The position numbers and the translations under genes are program-made. Source: Buddleja alternifolia (Eukaryota > Streptophyta > Magnoliopsida > Lamiales > Scrophulariaceae). From it: a stretch of DNA of 64,000 bases. Every line of letters begins with the position of its first letter. Position 1 is the stretch's first letter. The stretch spans positions 14,294,046 to 14,358,045 of the forward strand of contig CM033393.1 in assembly GCA_019426215.1 (NCBI GenBank). The letters run 5' to 3'. Below, piece after piece: positions 32,514 to 45,788 of this stretch. A model generated the notes under the pieces. The model did not search any database. It had not been told where the DNA came from and saw only the letters and a list, made by a program, of their open reading frames with translations.

Positions 32514-35500
32514 TCAATGCCACTCATTGTGGTATCTAATACCTATCCTTTCCAGGTGTCGGTCTAAAAAAGCCTGAGGTAGTGGTTTGGTGAATGGGTC
32601 AGCTATATTGTCAGCTGAGGCTATTTTCTGTACTGCTATCTCTCATTTGCCAACGATCTCCCTGATGATGTGAAATCTTCTCTCAATATGTTTGGACTTG
32701 TTATGAGACCTCAGTTCCTTGGCTTGCGCTATCGCTCCATTGTTATCACAATAAAGTGGCAACGAGAGTTGAGCACTGGGGACCGTTCCAAGTTCTCCAA
32801 GAAACTTCCTCATCCAAACAGATTCTTTCGCTGCCTCTGAGGCTGCTACAAACTCTGCTTCAGTGGTGGAATCAGTGGTTGTGCTTTGCATGGAGCTCTT
32901 CCAAGACACCGCTCCACCATTGAGAGTAAAAACAAACCCTGAAGTGGATTTTTGGTCATCAACCTCAGACTGAAAGTCTGAATCAGAATAACCTTCCATC
33001 TTCAGGTCTCCACCTCCATAAATGAGAACTATATCCTTAGTTCTTTTCAGATACTTTAGGATATTCTTCACAACTATCTAATGTTCCTTTCCCGGGTTTG
33101 CCAGAAATCGACTCACCACGCTCACAACATAGGTAATGTCGGGTCTAGTACATAGCATTGCATACATCAGGCTACCAACTGCAGAAGCATAGGGTACATT
33201 ACTCATCTCTTGTCTATCTTCCTCACTTTGAGGACACATAGACTTGGATAAGTGTACTCCATGCCTCATGGGAAGAAACCCTTTCTTAGAGTTGTCCATC
33301 CTAAACCTCTTTAGGACCTTTTCTAAGTAAAGGGATTGAGAGAGGCCTATCATTCTTTTCGTTCTATCCCTGTAGATACGAATTCCTAGAATGTATGTGG
33401 CTTCTCCCCAGTCTTTCATGGAAAACGTACTCGAACGCAATTTCTTGACAGTGGTGAGCATTCCTACGCCATTTCCTATAAGTAGAATGTCATCCACATA
33501 TAGTACTAAGAACGAGAGTTTGCTCACACTAGTCTTCTTGTAGACACATGGTTCATCTTCGTTCTTGATGAAGCCGTATCCCTTAATTTCTTCATCAAAA
33601 TGGAGATTCCAGCTTCTAGGTGCTTGCTTGAGACCGTAAATGGACCTCTCAAGTTTACATACTTTATGGATATCGGACTCGGACACAAAACCCTCTGGTT
33701 GTTCGATATAGATATCCTCGTCGAGGAATCCATTTAGAAAGGCCGTTTTGACATCCATTTGCCATATCTCATAATCTAAGTATGCAACTATGGATAACAG
33801 AATTCATATGGACTTTATCATAGGCACGAGCGAAAAGGTTTCTTGATAGTCAATTCCTTCTCTTTGACTATACCTTTTCGCTATGAGCTTGACTTTAAAG
33901 GTGTCAACCTTGCCATTGCTACCTATCTTTCATTTGTAGATCCGCTTACATCCTATAGGTTTTATACCTTCAGGACGATCTACCAAAGTCCAGACATGGT
34001 TCAATTGCATAGAGTCCATTTCTGTTTCCATGGCTTCTCGCCATCGTGAAGCGTCAACATCCACCATCGCTTGATCATAGGTACAAGGATCATCTTCATG
34101 ACCTTCTTGTAGTACAGTGTGAAGCTCTCGCTCCCCCTGTAGTAGATACCCATACCTCTCAGGTTCTTGCGGTATTCTACCAGATCTACGTGGTGGTTGT
34201 GCTATTATGGGTTCAGGCCTCGGTTCTTGAACAGGTGTATTTGGGCGAGTTTCATTTTGTTCTTCTAGAACAATTTTCCTACCTTTGCCCCCTTTCAAGA
34301 TGAACTCGTCCTCAAGGAAGTGAGCTTGTAGGGCCACGATGATTTTTTGATCATCATGCAGGTAAAAGAAGAATCCCATGGAATCTTCAGGATAACCAAT
34401 GAAATGTCCCATTAGGGATCTTACCTCCAATTTCTCCACTTTAGTCTTCTTACCATAAGCGGGGCATCTCCAAATCTTAATATGATTAAGACTCGGTTTC
34501 CTATTATTCCCCATCTCATGCGGAGTTTTAGGAACGGATTTGGAGGAACATCTGTTCAAAACATGAGCAGTGGTAAGGAGCGCGTATCCCAAAACGAAAT
34601 GGGTAAATCAGTGTAACTAAGCATGGAACAAACCATGTCCAACAGTGTTCGATTCCTTCACTAGGCTACTCCATTCAGTTGAGGAGTTGCTGGTGGTGTT
34701 AGTTGTAACATTATTCCTTGTTGTCTTAGGAATTCATCAAAATCGGCACTCATATATTCTCATCCACGATCCGATCGTAGAGTTTTTATATTTTGCCAGT
34801 TTGATTTTCTACCAAGGCCTTGAACTCTTTGAATCTTTCAAAGGATTCAGACTTTTGCTTCATCAGATACACTAGACCAAATCTTGAATGATCGTCAGTG
34901 AAGGTAATGAAGTAGTAGAAACCTCCACGAGCCATTTATCCAAATGGTCCACAGACGTCGGTATGCACTAATCCTAAGACTTGTGTAGCCCTTTCAGAAG
35001 TCCTTGTGAAGGGGGATCTAGCCATCTTGCCTAAGAGACATGATTCACATGAAGGAATAGGGTCCGACCCTAGTGAGCTTAAAAGCCCATCTTTTTCCAT
35101 TTTGTGGATCTTGTGCTCTCCGGCATGACCTAGTCTAAGATGCCACTTGAGTCTTAAGTTAGTTTCTTACCTACCACGTTTATGTGTTACAACATTAACA
35201 TCAGATGAATTACGGTGTTACAACATTAACATCAGATGAATTACGGACATTTAAATAATACAAAACACTAACTAAACATGCATTGCCAACTAATTTATTT
35301 CCATAATAAATGTCGCAATTTAATTTAGAAAAATGAAATGTATATCCAATCTTAACTAAGATAGGAATAGATACAACGTTCTTAAGCCCCTTGGGCAAAA
35401 CCAAAACATTATCCAAAAACAGTAAATGTCCAGAATTCAAATAAAGAGAAGTAGACCAATCCTAGTAGCGGCGACGCTTTCCCCGCTGCCTACTTTGATC

Positions 35501-35737
35501 ATCACTTCTTCTCGGCCTAACTTTCTACTTCTCTGTAGATCCTGATCTAAACAACACACATGGGCACTAGCCCCTGAGTCCAGAATCCACGAAGTAGAAA
35601 ATACGGTCATAGAATAGTTAGTTTCAAAAACTAATAGTTCCATACCTTGTGCACCTTTACCTAATTTGGGACAGTTTCTCTTCCACTGGCCAAGATCACC
35701 GCACTCGAGACATCTATCCGTTTTCTTAGGTTTGATT
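32514..35737 (-). pseudogene. A1 pol with nucleocapsid remnant
   Basis: From the right: zinc knuckle C-L-E-C-G-D-L-G-Q-W-K-R-N-C, with the usual His replaced by Gln (35720-35680); protease W-I-L-D-S-G-A-S-A-H-V (about 35600); disrupted integrase around 35100-34650 with S-D-R-G followed by a stop; a block with M-G-H-F-I-G-Y-P-E-D; RT with Q-M-D-V-K-T-A-F-L-N-G and Y-V-D-D intact (33758-33078); RNase H with Y-S-D-S-D-F and S-K-H-I-E-R-R-F, ending in a stop at 32514. RT is nearly whole, while integrase carries stops and shifts. A 31-bp tandem duplication lies at 35184-35245. Confidence 0.88.
35184..35245. repeat. 31-bp tandem duplication in A1
   Basis: Two identical copies (35184-35214, 35215-35245), starting gtgttacaacattaacatc, lie in the pre-integrase coding region. 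A3 has a single copy at the matching place (about 58083). The duplication shifts frame. Confidence 0.92.
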
Positions 35738-37302
35738 CTTCAAACTTGAACTTGATCCGAACAACGAAAATAAGTCGTCTCTAAATCGTCACGCACGGAT
35801 CAACAAACGAAAAATTCCCTTTCTTCTTTCTCTATGATCGACGGCTAGGTATAGAGGAGGGGAGGAATATTTTTCTTTCTTTTGAGAGTTATGAGAGTTG
35901 TGCATTCTCTTCTTACTTGTTCTAAGTCAAAGAGTCTTTATATACCTCATGACTTATTGAACAAGTCAAAACAAAAGAGGCCTAATATGTGGCCTCTCAA
36001 AGACGCCACATTGAGGCCTAGTAGGCATCCAATTGGACTCCTTATTTAGCCCCGGAATTTGTTTTGTTTAATTAATTTCTTATTTCAATTAATAATTTAT
36101 TGTATCTAATAAAAAAATAAATTAATTAAATAACCAAATTAATTAGATAAATTAATTCATTAACATATTTCACAAGGAAATTAATTAATAATTAATCTTA
36201 TCATTATAATTAATTACTTCATCTAATGAATAATTAATTATTTCATTTATCCAATAAATTAAAACTCCCAGAAGAAATAATAGATATTCTTTTTTCTTTA
36301 TTTTTCTTTGTCAATCCTTTAGCGCGACTCTTTAGGTTCGTTTCGTTTGGCAATGAGAGAAAACCAAAGGAAGTGGGTAACGCCTAGCCAGTCACGTGTC
36401 CCACTTCGTAACCTAAACGAAAACGAATGATAGGATCATTCCGAAACCTTCCAATCGTAAATACCGTATATGTATAAACCCTTTGTTCACGTTCCCCGGT
36501 CAAGTGAGAGTCATGGTTATGTCAAACTCACTGGACTTGACGATATGTATAAATCATAATAAATACGAAATCATTGAGATTGATTTAGTGCTAAGCACAA
36601 TCGTCTCGTTTGCTTTGGCCAAAGACTTTGATCTCTATTTATCTATAATTACATAGGGTACATACTCATTCACTTATAAGAGAACAAATCCAACGTTAGA
36701 TATCTGCTAAGATTACCACTTGCCCATCAAGTCCGCATTTCGAGGTTGACCCCACCAAAGGGTGAATTGGGTCTAACTACTCTAGTGAAAGACTTGACGT
36801 CTCAAGTGCATCTTCAGCCGATACTTTAGGTCAAAGGTTCACATATACCTGTTACGCATAATCAGTTCCGTCATTGACAGTCACAGAGTGAAAACCCATG
36901 TGACAGAACCGATGCGAGTCGTGTTCAAACATATCAGTTCCACTGACGTGTCTACAATCTTAATCTCCTAGCATCCCATGATACTAGATAGGTACTCCCA
37001 TGTCGGAGCTAAGATTGTACAAGTATTCGAAGTCTTTATTTGTCCATTAAAGATTTCATATTACTTGCGAACTTATTTTAGTAATCAAGATCGATCTCTC
37101 TAGTACCAATCTTCCTATCCCGTAGGAAGTAAATGGATCGCACTGAAAACATGGACAAAACATTTTACACAACTTATAGATGCAGATAAGAATTAAGTAA
37201 AAAATCAATAATGCGTTTTATTTAAGAAGAGTTTAAGTTCAATACAAGATATATGCCCTATACATTCTATCCTCTATGGCATCTGAGGGCATAATCCTAA
37301 CA
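35738..37302 (-). repeat. A1 5' LTR, partial (1565 bp)
   Basis: It matches the A3 LTR from 'tcattcttcaaacttg' to the end gcataatcctaaca. It includes an A+T-rich block (about 36060-36260) made of attaatt runs. Its other end, next to the PBS, has been removed by the deletion that fuses it to the nucleocapsid at 35737/35738. Confidence 0.85.
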
Positions 37303-38110
37303 CAAAAAACTTGAATACCTCTCTAATAATGTACGGTTCTTCTTGAAAAGAGATTTGAGATATTGTTTGACTGTCTCAGGGATTTGTGAAAAGCTAAGGA
37401 ATGTTTGAAATGGATTTTTGACCTTTTCTGAAAGTTTAAGGTTTGAGACTTCAATGCAACAGAAATTTTGCTTGTAAGCTTGTTGTTCTTGATATTTGGC
37501 TTGTTGTTGAAGTCCTATTTATAGACTTTTTTGGATTAAGAGTCCATTTGACACTAAGCTTGGCGCGTGTCTATCACTTTCACGAGTGGACAACTTTTTG
37601 TCCTTTTATCTTTGAAATTCTGCTGCAAAGGTTGGTGCCGCAAACTCTGTAGAGTTGACAGTCCAATGGGAAGGCTTTTTCATATGTCCTGAGGAGCTTA
37701 TCACATTTAATGCTCTGAGTATAATTGCATTTAACTCCTTCTCGACTTAGGAGCAATCTTGTCTTGACAGGAGCTCATTCAACCTTCAATGATCCTTAGC
37801 TTGAATCTTTTTATCAATGCTTGAAGTAGCTTGACGCTCAGACGCTTGCTTAGAAATCTTCATCTTCATTCAGACTTCAAAAGCTTGTACTTCAGACTTG
37901 ACTTATGACAAAGTCACTCAGATTAATATCAGACGCTCAGTCTAAGATACTTAGCCTATCAATCTAGAATAAAACAAATAAAAGCCTTATACAAATCTAA
38001 CGCTCAAAGCCTATTCATATTTTCTAATGAAATCAAACTTACATAAATTTGGGGTCTAACATAAAGCTTAATTGTCATCATCAAAACATCTAACAAGAAA
38101 TTTCTTAACA

Positions 38111-38393
38111 ATTTTCCCCCTTTCGATAATGACAATACTTACTCGTTTATAGTTCAAGAGTTAGACAACCAAATTATAAAGTTAGCTTTCAATAAGTTAG
38201 ATTAGCGTTAGTTAAGGTTTGTTAAAGACTTAATGAGATGTTTTAGCTGAAAATGCGCCTCTTTATATATCAAGGAAAGTAGAAGGCATTTATAACTAAT
38301 AAACATAAGTGTGAAAAAAACAAGCAATAGATAACAACATTATTTCTGAGGAGGTCTCTGGGATCTTCTCTTCTTTCTTGTCTTTTCCACCAA
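38111..38393 (-). other. SIRE2 polypurine tract and 3' UTR
   Basis: The tract atcgaaagggggaaaat (38127-38111 on minus) abuts the 3' LTR. The rest is A+T-rich without a gene and corresponds to 25854-26242 of SIRE1. Confidence 0.85.
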
Positions 38394-41300
38394 TCAGACT
38401 ATGCCGTCTTGATTCTCGGCATAAATGGCTTCATTCAGTTGATCATCTAGAGCTATCATCACAGAATGATCTGAATTGATGACGCTCTTTTTTTCTTTTT
38501 CACACATATTACTGAAGGCAACCCAATGCTTGTTCCACTCAATGGGATCGATGACAATATGCCTCAGGCAGATTCTGTACGCTCTGTTGAACGATGTCAT
38601 TTGCTTCTCTTCCTCAATTATTTTAGGATTAGTAGGCTCAGGGAGAGGATCAAGCTCAATCGGCACTTCATATTCTTCTAAGTATGCTTGAGAAGGTACT
38701 AGCAAGTCAGGCCTTTGCCTTATTGGAGGAAACCCAAACGTGTTACTAGGCGCTCCAACGGGAGCAACCCAATTTGGGTATCTGGATGTTAAGCGGAGGA
38801 GGGAGAGGAAAAATCTCACTTGGAGTAGGATGAGGAATATTTTGGCTCTGCGCAGGCTCAATTTCTTAATGCTTTAATTGAGATGTTGTATCTCTTGAAC
38901 TAGGTTGCTTCCTCTTTTCCCCCCTGTTGCCATCATCAGTCTTCATTGTATGTTCAACAATGATTCCGACCTGATTAGCAATATGACAAAGAGTCCTTGT
39001 GAGATCATCACAACACTGGTGAAGTGCTCATTCATTTCTAGAATAGCTGCAGTGTTAGCATCTACAATTTCAATAAACACTTTGAGACTTTCTTGAATAA
39101 CAGCTTGAGCAACCCCGCACATATGGACAATGTGAGTTTCCAAATTCTGTGATTCTATCTTCTGCAGGTCTTCTTGAATCCAGTGGAGAGCATTGGTGCT
39201 ATTTTCAGCATGGTCGCATACTTATTCTAATGCATCTTGCAGCAAAGGAGTAAACTCCGGACCACTCGGAAGAGCTGTTTGAGTAACATGCTTGAGTTTA
39301 AATTTGAAGGTGGTCTTCAAGGATTCAAGTGATGGGAGATTTGTTGTGTCGAGCGCTTTGCCTTGAGCTTTATCTAACACCTTAGCAAACTCATCAAATT
39401 CCGCAATATCAGAGTCAACTTTAGCTTGATGAGTAGACGCTTCAACTACAATAGTCGCATGCTCAGTTCCAGTGTCAGGAACAGGAGCAACCTCATATAT
39501 TCCAGGAATAACGGCCACAGGAGCTTGAGGTTCTGTATCCATGGGGATGCTTTGAGGAATTTCCTAAGCTTCTTCTTACATAGGAAGGGCTAATTCTGTG
39601 GGTTCAGACTTGATCTGTCTAAGATCATCAAATTGAAAATTTAACTTACCCAAAAAAGACCCAGAGTAAGGATCTTCTGTACTGTTCAACAAAGTTAGGA
39701 GGCGACACTGCAGCATACAAGTGCAGTCCAAAAATGTGTGGATAGGAGTATCAATTGCCCTAACCCACATTGAACCTATAATCTCCAAGACATGATCTGG
39801 GCTCAGCCTTGACTTCACCTGAGGGATGAAGAAAAGAGCATCAGGGCAAGAGTCAATTGAGAAAGCAATGAGATGATTCATTGGAAGTTGGGGACGATCA
39901 TCGCCTGTGAGGAGTAGTTTGTAATACTCTTCAAGGTATGGGTAGGTAGCCTGAGCAATCTATTGATTTCTCTCAAGTAGAGAGATGACAAATTTGTAAT
40001 GCTCACTTAGCTCCTAGTTGATTGAGGGTAAAAGAGAATAACCCGTGAATGGATTGATTCGAGATCCATTGATTTTTTGCAAGTTATTGGTGAAGATTCG
40101 GCTGAGATGCTTCGCTGGAGTCAATAGGTTAATCAGTTTCCTCACATTTTTACCTTTGTAACTCGAAGTCGTAGTGAGACCCGATTGGATATTAACCACT
40201 GTTAGACGCTTGCTCACAGAAGTTGAGAGGAGTATCTGCAAGGCGTTGTAATGCTTGTCGCAAAAAAGTTTCAACTTCGCATCTGACGCTTGGCAGATTT
40301 TCTATCGGAACCACTCGCATCTCACGCTTTGCAAGGCAATACTTAGCAAACTGACGCTTCTTGTCATGCATGCCTATGCCAAATAAGTGTGGAGCATTCA
40401 TCAGACCCTGAAAGGAGTACCTGTTGCCCACATACGCTTCAGTCCATGCCTCTTCATTTAGGCAAAATTCCATCCCAGCGTTAAAGATGGCCTTGATTCG
40501 TTTATGGTGAATGTGACAGATTGCTTCAAAACGATATTTGTCCACTTAATAATTAGTGTTTCAGACGCTATTGAAGAAGTCGTCAGCTTCCTCCTGGACA
40601 CAATCCTTCAGTGACGCTAAGCGTTCACCGTCATGCACAATCTTGTACTTCCACAAACGGAGAGGGTGCTCCGAATTCTGATTTTCAGCACTATGCACTA
40701 CTTCTGGAAAGTGCAAGTACCCCTCTTCGTTCAATAATTCTTATGGAGTATTAAGATGCTCAACTAAGAGATGCTCATAGAATCGAATCCTCTTATTTAT
40801 GGGAGATAATATGCCAGCTCGACACCAGCAAGAAAGGTCTTCTTAGATCTCCTCTTCTCATATATAGAAATGGAGGTAGGAACAAGAGTTATCCCTTGGC
40901 GATTTGCAATGGCCATGTAGTATTCACGCTCAATATCTGTTAACTCTAAGCTGATTATTATCTACTAAAGCTGATTGTCACGCTTCACTAGTCTGGCAAT
41001 TTCATTCTCAGCGACAATAAATCTGTCTTCGTTGTAATCAGCGGGAATAAAATCTTCTTCTGAAACTAGTGGCATGTAATTGATTGAATGATCAATCGTC
41101 TTAATTGGATTCAGTTTGAAGAAATGCTTGGATTGTAGTGGTTGGACCCCTTCTGTGGTACGTCTCTCAGCGTCCACGGCAACACTCTGAGATTCAGAGA
41201 ATGCCTCTACTTCAACATCTTTGGCTATTGCCACCACATCCTCTAAATCAACATCTAGATGGACATCGACAGGTGCTTCAACAGTATCTGAAATAAAAGA

Positions 41301-42560
41301 TGTAGCACAAAATAGATCCTCTATAAGAGAAGGATCATCTACAGTTGTAGAAAAACAAACGTTGTAGGAAGAAATTAAGTTACCCTGAGAACTTGTCTCA
41401 ACAGCAACGGTTTCTTGATGCTGAACACTTGGTTCAACAATCTTAAGCTTCTCTGGTACAGATGGCCTTTTATTTTAGCCATGGTGTTTTTTGAAGATCT
41501 TCTTGACATTTATCCCCTCAATAGACTTTGACGTTTTAACTAGAGCATCAGGAACGGTTGCCTATTCATCAAAATTTATATTCTTTATAATAGAAATGAG
41601 CTTCCTTCGCTTAATAAGCGGAATTCGGTCTTCCACATATTCGTCAGTTTCTTCATCATCATCCTAGATAGGAGATGGAACTTTAGGAGACTTGGGCTTT
41701 CCTGGAGCCCTCTTCTTTGTTTTAGCCAGATGCTTAACGGCTACTGCTTTGGCTGGACGCTCAGCCTCTTCTTCCAAATCATCCTAAACTACAGGTTGAC
41801 GCTCAGAAAGTGGCTTAGCTGCTCTACCAAATTTGGGAGGATTGAGGAGATTCTTCACAATCCTTGGACCCAGAAACTTAGCTTTGGCCAGAGATTGACC
41901 AGCAGAATTCTCACATTCTGCTCTAAATAGCAGATCACTTAGCACCACTCCATAGGGCTTGTTCACAGTTTCCAAACAATCCCTAAAGCATCCAAAAATG
42001 TACTCACTCCAGTTTACCTTAATATCCATTGTTATGGCAATCATCATCAGAAATTGCAACAAAGTGACTTTCTTGAATGTTCCAACTCTGCATTCAATGA
42101 ATTTACTACAGAAATGTGCCAAAAGTCTGTACTTGGGTAGAAGGTCATTCTTGTCAAAGTTTGTCTTAATGTCTATGGTTTCATCATTGTGAATCCTAGC
42201 CCAAGCTAAACTGATCTAACTAGAGGAGATGGATTCCAGAGTTTCACCGTCACTGGGTATCTTGAAGTTCTTAGCAATGGAATCAGTAGTAAGTTCAAAA
42301 GATTTGCTTTTCTTCCCATAGTTGAAAGAGCAAAAAATAGCTTTCTTATCTGACGAAAGCTCGGCCTTCTTCCAAAATTCAGATACTTCATCGGAGAAGT
42401 AATAAGAATATCTTGTCAGAAACATCTTCTGACCAGCCTTGTCGACGGAATCCAACATATCTTTCATCAGAATTTCTTCCTGGTTGTATAAATACTTCAC
42501 TAGGCCCTTAGTGACCTTGATGGTTTCCTCAACAACATTGACAGATTTCTTTGGTGCCAT
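38394..42560 (-). pseudogene. SIRE2 extra (envelope-position) ORF, broken
   Basis: The start at 42560 gives M-A-P-K-K-S, like SIRE1 M-A-P-K-S-S. The first segment (42560-41784) has the same folded core (motifs K-Y-R-L-L-A-H-F-C-S-K, K-V-N-W-S-E-Y, N-K-P-Y-G-V-V-L-S), interrupted by a stop at about 42218. Lys-rich and acidic linkers follow, then a block with V-D-L-E-D-V-V-A-I-A-K (SIRE1: V-D-M-E-A-V-V-D-I-A-K). A middle segment lies at 40545-40192 and the last open segment is 38861-38394. A 96-bp stretch (41383-41288) has GT and AG borders where SIRE1 has intron 2, but it is a multiple of three and open. Many stops are present. Function unknown; no membrane anchor seen. Confidence 0.75.
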
Positions 42561-43352
42561 TGTTGAGTTTTTAGAAAAAGTAAGAGAGATTCAAAGAGAT
42601 TTTTGCTTTGAGAGAGATAGAGATTTTGAAGAGAGTTTGTAAAAAGTGGAAGTAATTTTCTGCAATTTTTTTTAAATGAAAGATATCTAGCCAATGCGAC
42701 TTTGCCACGTGTAAAGTTGATGAATCTCAATTGTTTTTAGCTTTAACTGCGGATGTGAAATTTCAAAAAATGGGTTAAGTTACATTTGGTAACTCCACTG
42801 TATAGTTTTTCACGTTTGGGGTTAATTTTGAAAAACGTTTGGCATTTTCAGAGTGTAACGCATGTGCTCATAGTACATTAACACCTGTACAAGCACGTAC
42901 TGACTCTAAACTATCATTTTGAAAAGTGATAATTACTCGCTAGTTTGATGTGATTGGAGTGCGTGAATAGAAATAAAAATGAATTTTTGAGTCTATCCAA
43001 CACGTTACTATAGAGTTAAAACAATGCATGAGTTGATAAATATTTTTATTAAGCATTAAAGGTAATTGGTTCAACGCTTAATAAATCAAGTAAAAGAAAA
43101 CTTATGTTGGCACTTATGTTAAAACCTTTTATATTTGAGCGTCCAACTTATCATGCCCAAAAAAAGGTGAGCGTTGATGATCTATGCAGAAAACGTTTTT
43201 GATCATTGACGCTTACTTGGCGTGTACAAGTAGAATTTAAAGGTTCCCTCTAAATTTGATAACTTGTTACAACTTTTCAAAAATCATTTAAACATAAATA
43301 TAAAGAGGATTCCCCCGAAATTATATGCCTATTAAAGTATGATGCATACTGA
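42561..43352 (-). other. SIRE2 spacer between pol and extra ORF
   Basis: No gene is visible. It resembles SIRE1 20825-21693, including purine runs next to the pol end (near 43310). Confidence 0.65.
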
Positions 43353-45788
43353 TTAAGCATTTAAATCGATCATGCCTAGTTTACTTCTTAAAGTGAGAAA
43401 GCATTGTTCATTTAGCGCTTTGGTAAAGATATCTGCTAATTGCTTTTCTGTTCCAATAAAGTTCATGGAGATATCTTTCTTTTGAACATGGTCACGTAGA
43501 AAATGGTATCTAATGTCAATATGTTTGGTTCTGGAATGAAGAACTAGGTTTTGAGTCAAGGCTAAGGCGCTTTGATTATCACAATGGATAGGGGTAGGGC
43601 ATAGGATTATACCGTACTCTAAGTTGTTGCCTCATCCATAGAATTTGGGTGCAAGAACTTCTTGTAGGTACATAATCGGCTTCAGCTGAAGAGGTAGCTA
43701 TGGATTGTTGTTTCTTACTATGCCATGAAACTAACCTATCAAAAAGGAATTAACATGTACCACTTGTACTCTTTCGATCAATTTTGCATACCATAAGCCC
43801 ACATGTTGTGTGACTTTTAGGTACTTAAGGATTCTCTAGGCAGCAGTTAAGTATGACTCTTTAGGATCAGTTTGAAAGCGTGCACACATGCATACTGAAA
43901 ACAAAATATCAGGTCTACTAGAAGTTAGCTAAAGAAGTGATCCAATGATACCTCTATAATTAGTGATATCAACTTTCTTCCCACTTTCATCTTTATCCAG
44001 CTGAAGCATTTGGCTCATTGGAATTTTTTAAGATGATGCATTTTCCATACCAAATTTCTTAATCATGTCACGTGTATATTTAGCTTGGTTTGTAAATATG
44101 CCATTAGGGATTGTTTAACTTGTAATCCTAAGAAGAAAGTTAATTCACCCGTCATGCTCACTTCAAATTGATCTTGCATCATTTTGAAAATTTATCACAC
44201 AGACGCTTATTAGTAAATCCAAAAATATTATCTTCAACATATATTTGGACTAAGAGAATATCTTCATCATTGGTAATCTTGAATAACATTGTGTCATTGC
44301 TGCCTTTTGAAAAGCCATTACCAATAAGGAAAATAGAGAGAGTGGCATACCATGCTCGAGATACTTGTTTAAGGCCATAGAGCACCTTATCTAGCTTGTA
44401 GACCATAATCTTACCATGGTTGTTGATGAACTTTGGTGGTTGCTCCACATAAACTTTTTCTTGGAGTTTAATATTCAGGAACTCTTCATGTCCATTTGAT
44501 AAACTGTAAACTTATTGAACGTTGCATATGCTAGAAACATGTGAATTGCTTCAAGACAGGAGCGTATGTCTCATCAAAATCAATACCCTCTTCTTAGCAA
44601 TATTTTTTAGCGACAAGTCTGGCTTTGTTCCTTGTAACAATACCATTCTCATCCATCTTGTTTTTGAAAACCCATCTAGTTCCAATAACTCCTTGGTGAG
44701 TTAGTCTTGGTACTAGTGTCCAAACCTTACTATGTTCAAACTGATTTAGCTTTTCTTGCATGGCTTCAATCCAACTAGGATCACTTAGCGCTTCATCCAC
44801 TTTCTTAGGTTCCATTTGAGATAGGAAGCTTGCGAACATGGCCTTATTGAATGTAATGACTCTAGTCCTCATAGGAGATCCAATATCTCCAATTTGCTCT
44901 GGTGGATGATCACGAAGCGATAATCTATCTGGATGGAACGGGATAAGATGTTGTTGAGGCATTTGATCTAGTGTTGCATTTCTATTAACCTCTTGCATAG
45001 GCACTTGAAGTTTACAATTTCCATTTTTCTCTTGATGATCATTCTCTTAATGATCATCAGCAATTCTTACAATAGGATTATTAATACCAACAGGGGTAAC
45101 ATTCTTAGGAGGGGGCACAAAGAATTCATCATCGTCGTCACTTTTATCATCAATCGTCATTTTAGACACTTGATGACACATATCTTCAACTCCTACATCA
45201 TTAGCGTTAACCTTACTTGGCTCTTGGTTAGTGTCATCAAAAACAACATGAATGCATTACTCAACCTTATCAGTTCGCCTATTTAGGATACGAAAATACT
45301 TTCCATTCTTAGAATAGCCTAGAAAGATTCCATCATCCGCTTTGGGATCAAATGTTTTAAGAAGGATCCATTATTATGAACAAAGCATTTTGAACCAAAA
45401 ACGTGAAAGTATGAAATATTTAGCTTACGTCCCTTCCATAGTCCATATGGTGTTTTACCATAATGTTTGTTGATCATGCATCGATTCTAAGTATAACATG
45501 CAGTAATGATTGCCTCGGCCCAATACCTAGGAGCAAGCTTAGATTCTGCTAACATCGTCCTAGCCGCGGTTCTGTTTCGACACTCAATAACACCGTTCTG
45601 TTGAGGAGTTCTAGGCGTTGAATACTTATGATGATTTCATTTTCTGTACAAAACTTCTCAACAATCTTTCTAGTAAACTCAGTACTGCGATCGCTCCTTA
45701 TTCTTGCAACTTAAGATTTTTCAAAGTTTGGAGGTGCCGAATAAGCGTTGTGAGCTTGTCACATGTTTCATCTTTGGATGAAAGAAAT
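43353..45788 (-). pseudogene. SIRE2 pol: integrase part, RT, RNase H
   Basis: From the right: the integrase core is cut by A2 at 45788, with D-x-x-E region remnants at 45690-45560; then linker; the RT start with L-V-P-R-L-T-H-Q-G-V-I-G-T-R-W-V (about 44700); a segment (44448-44179) carrying Y-V-E-D where Y-V-D-D is expected, so a catalytic Asp is changed; RNase H end with S-K/R-T-K-H-I-D-I-R-Y and D-I-F-T-K-A-L (43559-43353). Several stops and shifts. It is closely related to SIRE1 pol and ends with the same L-G-M-I-D-L-N-A. Confidence 0.88.

Larger units (their letters stand above)
31726..37302 (-). mobile_element. A1: copia element inside the SIRE2 LTR, internally deleted
   Basis: Right to left: part of the 5' LTR (37302-35738), a truncated nucleocapsid joined directly to it, protease, integrase, RT, RNase H (to 32514), polypurine tract and a shortened 3' LTR (32498-31726). 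The PBS, leader and most of gag are gone. SIRE2 sequence resumes with caaaa (37303-37307); the left flank 'gttcaa' fits a caaaa TSD if about four bases at the junction were lost. Related copies are A2 and A3. Confidence 0.88.
31123..38110 (-). repeat. 3' LTR of SIRE2, in two parts around A1
   Basis: The parts are 31123 to about 31731 and 37303-38110, about 1.4 kb together. The outer end tgttggtcccaagtgg is the reverse complement of the SIRE LTR end; the inner end is ttcttaaca, next to the polypurine tract. The U5 stem (ggtcta/tagacc) holds seven G on this strand (31156-31162). The cut lies in sequence corresponding to 8440 in S3. Confidence 0.9.
31123..45788 (-). mobile_element. SIRE2: SIRE-like copia element, 3' two-thirds, split by A1 and A2
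   Basis: Reading right to left: integrase, RT and RNase H (45788-43353), spacer, extra ORF (42560-38394), polypurine tract (38127-38111), 3' LTR (38110-31123, interrupted by A1). At 45788 the integrase is cut by A2, and the gag and 5' LTR are beyond the window. The five bases before the LTR, gagaa (31118-31122), should recur as the TSD on the far side. The layout is the same as SIRE1, with proteins clearly related but divergent. Confidence 0.9.
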
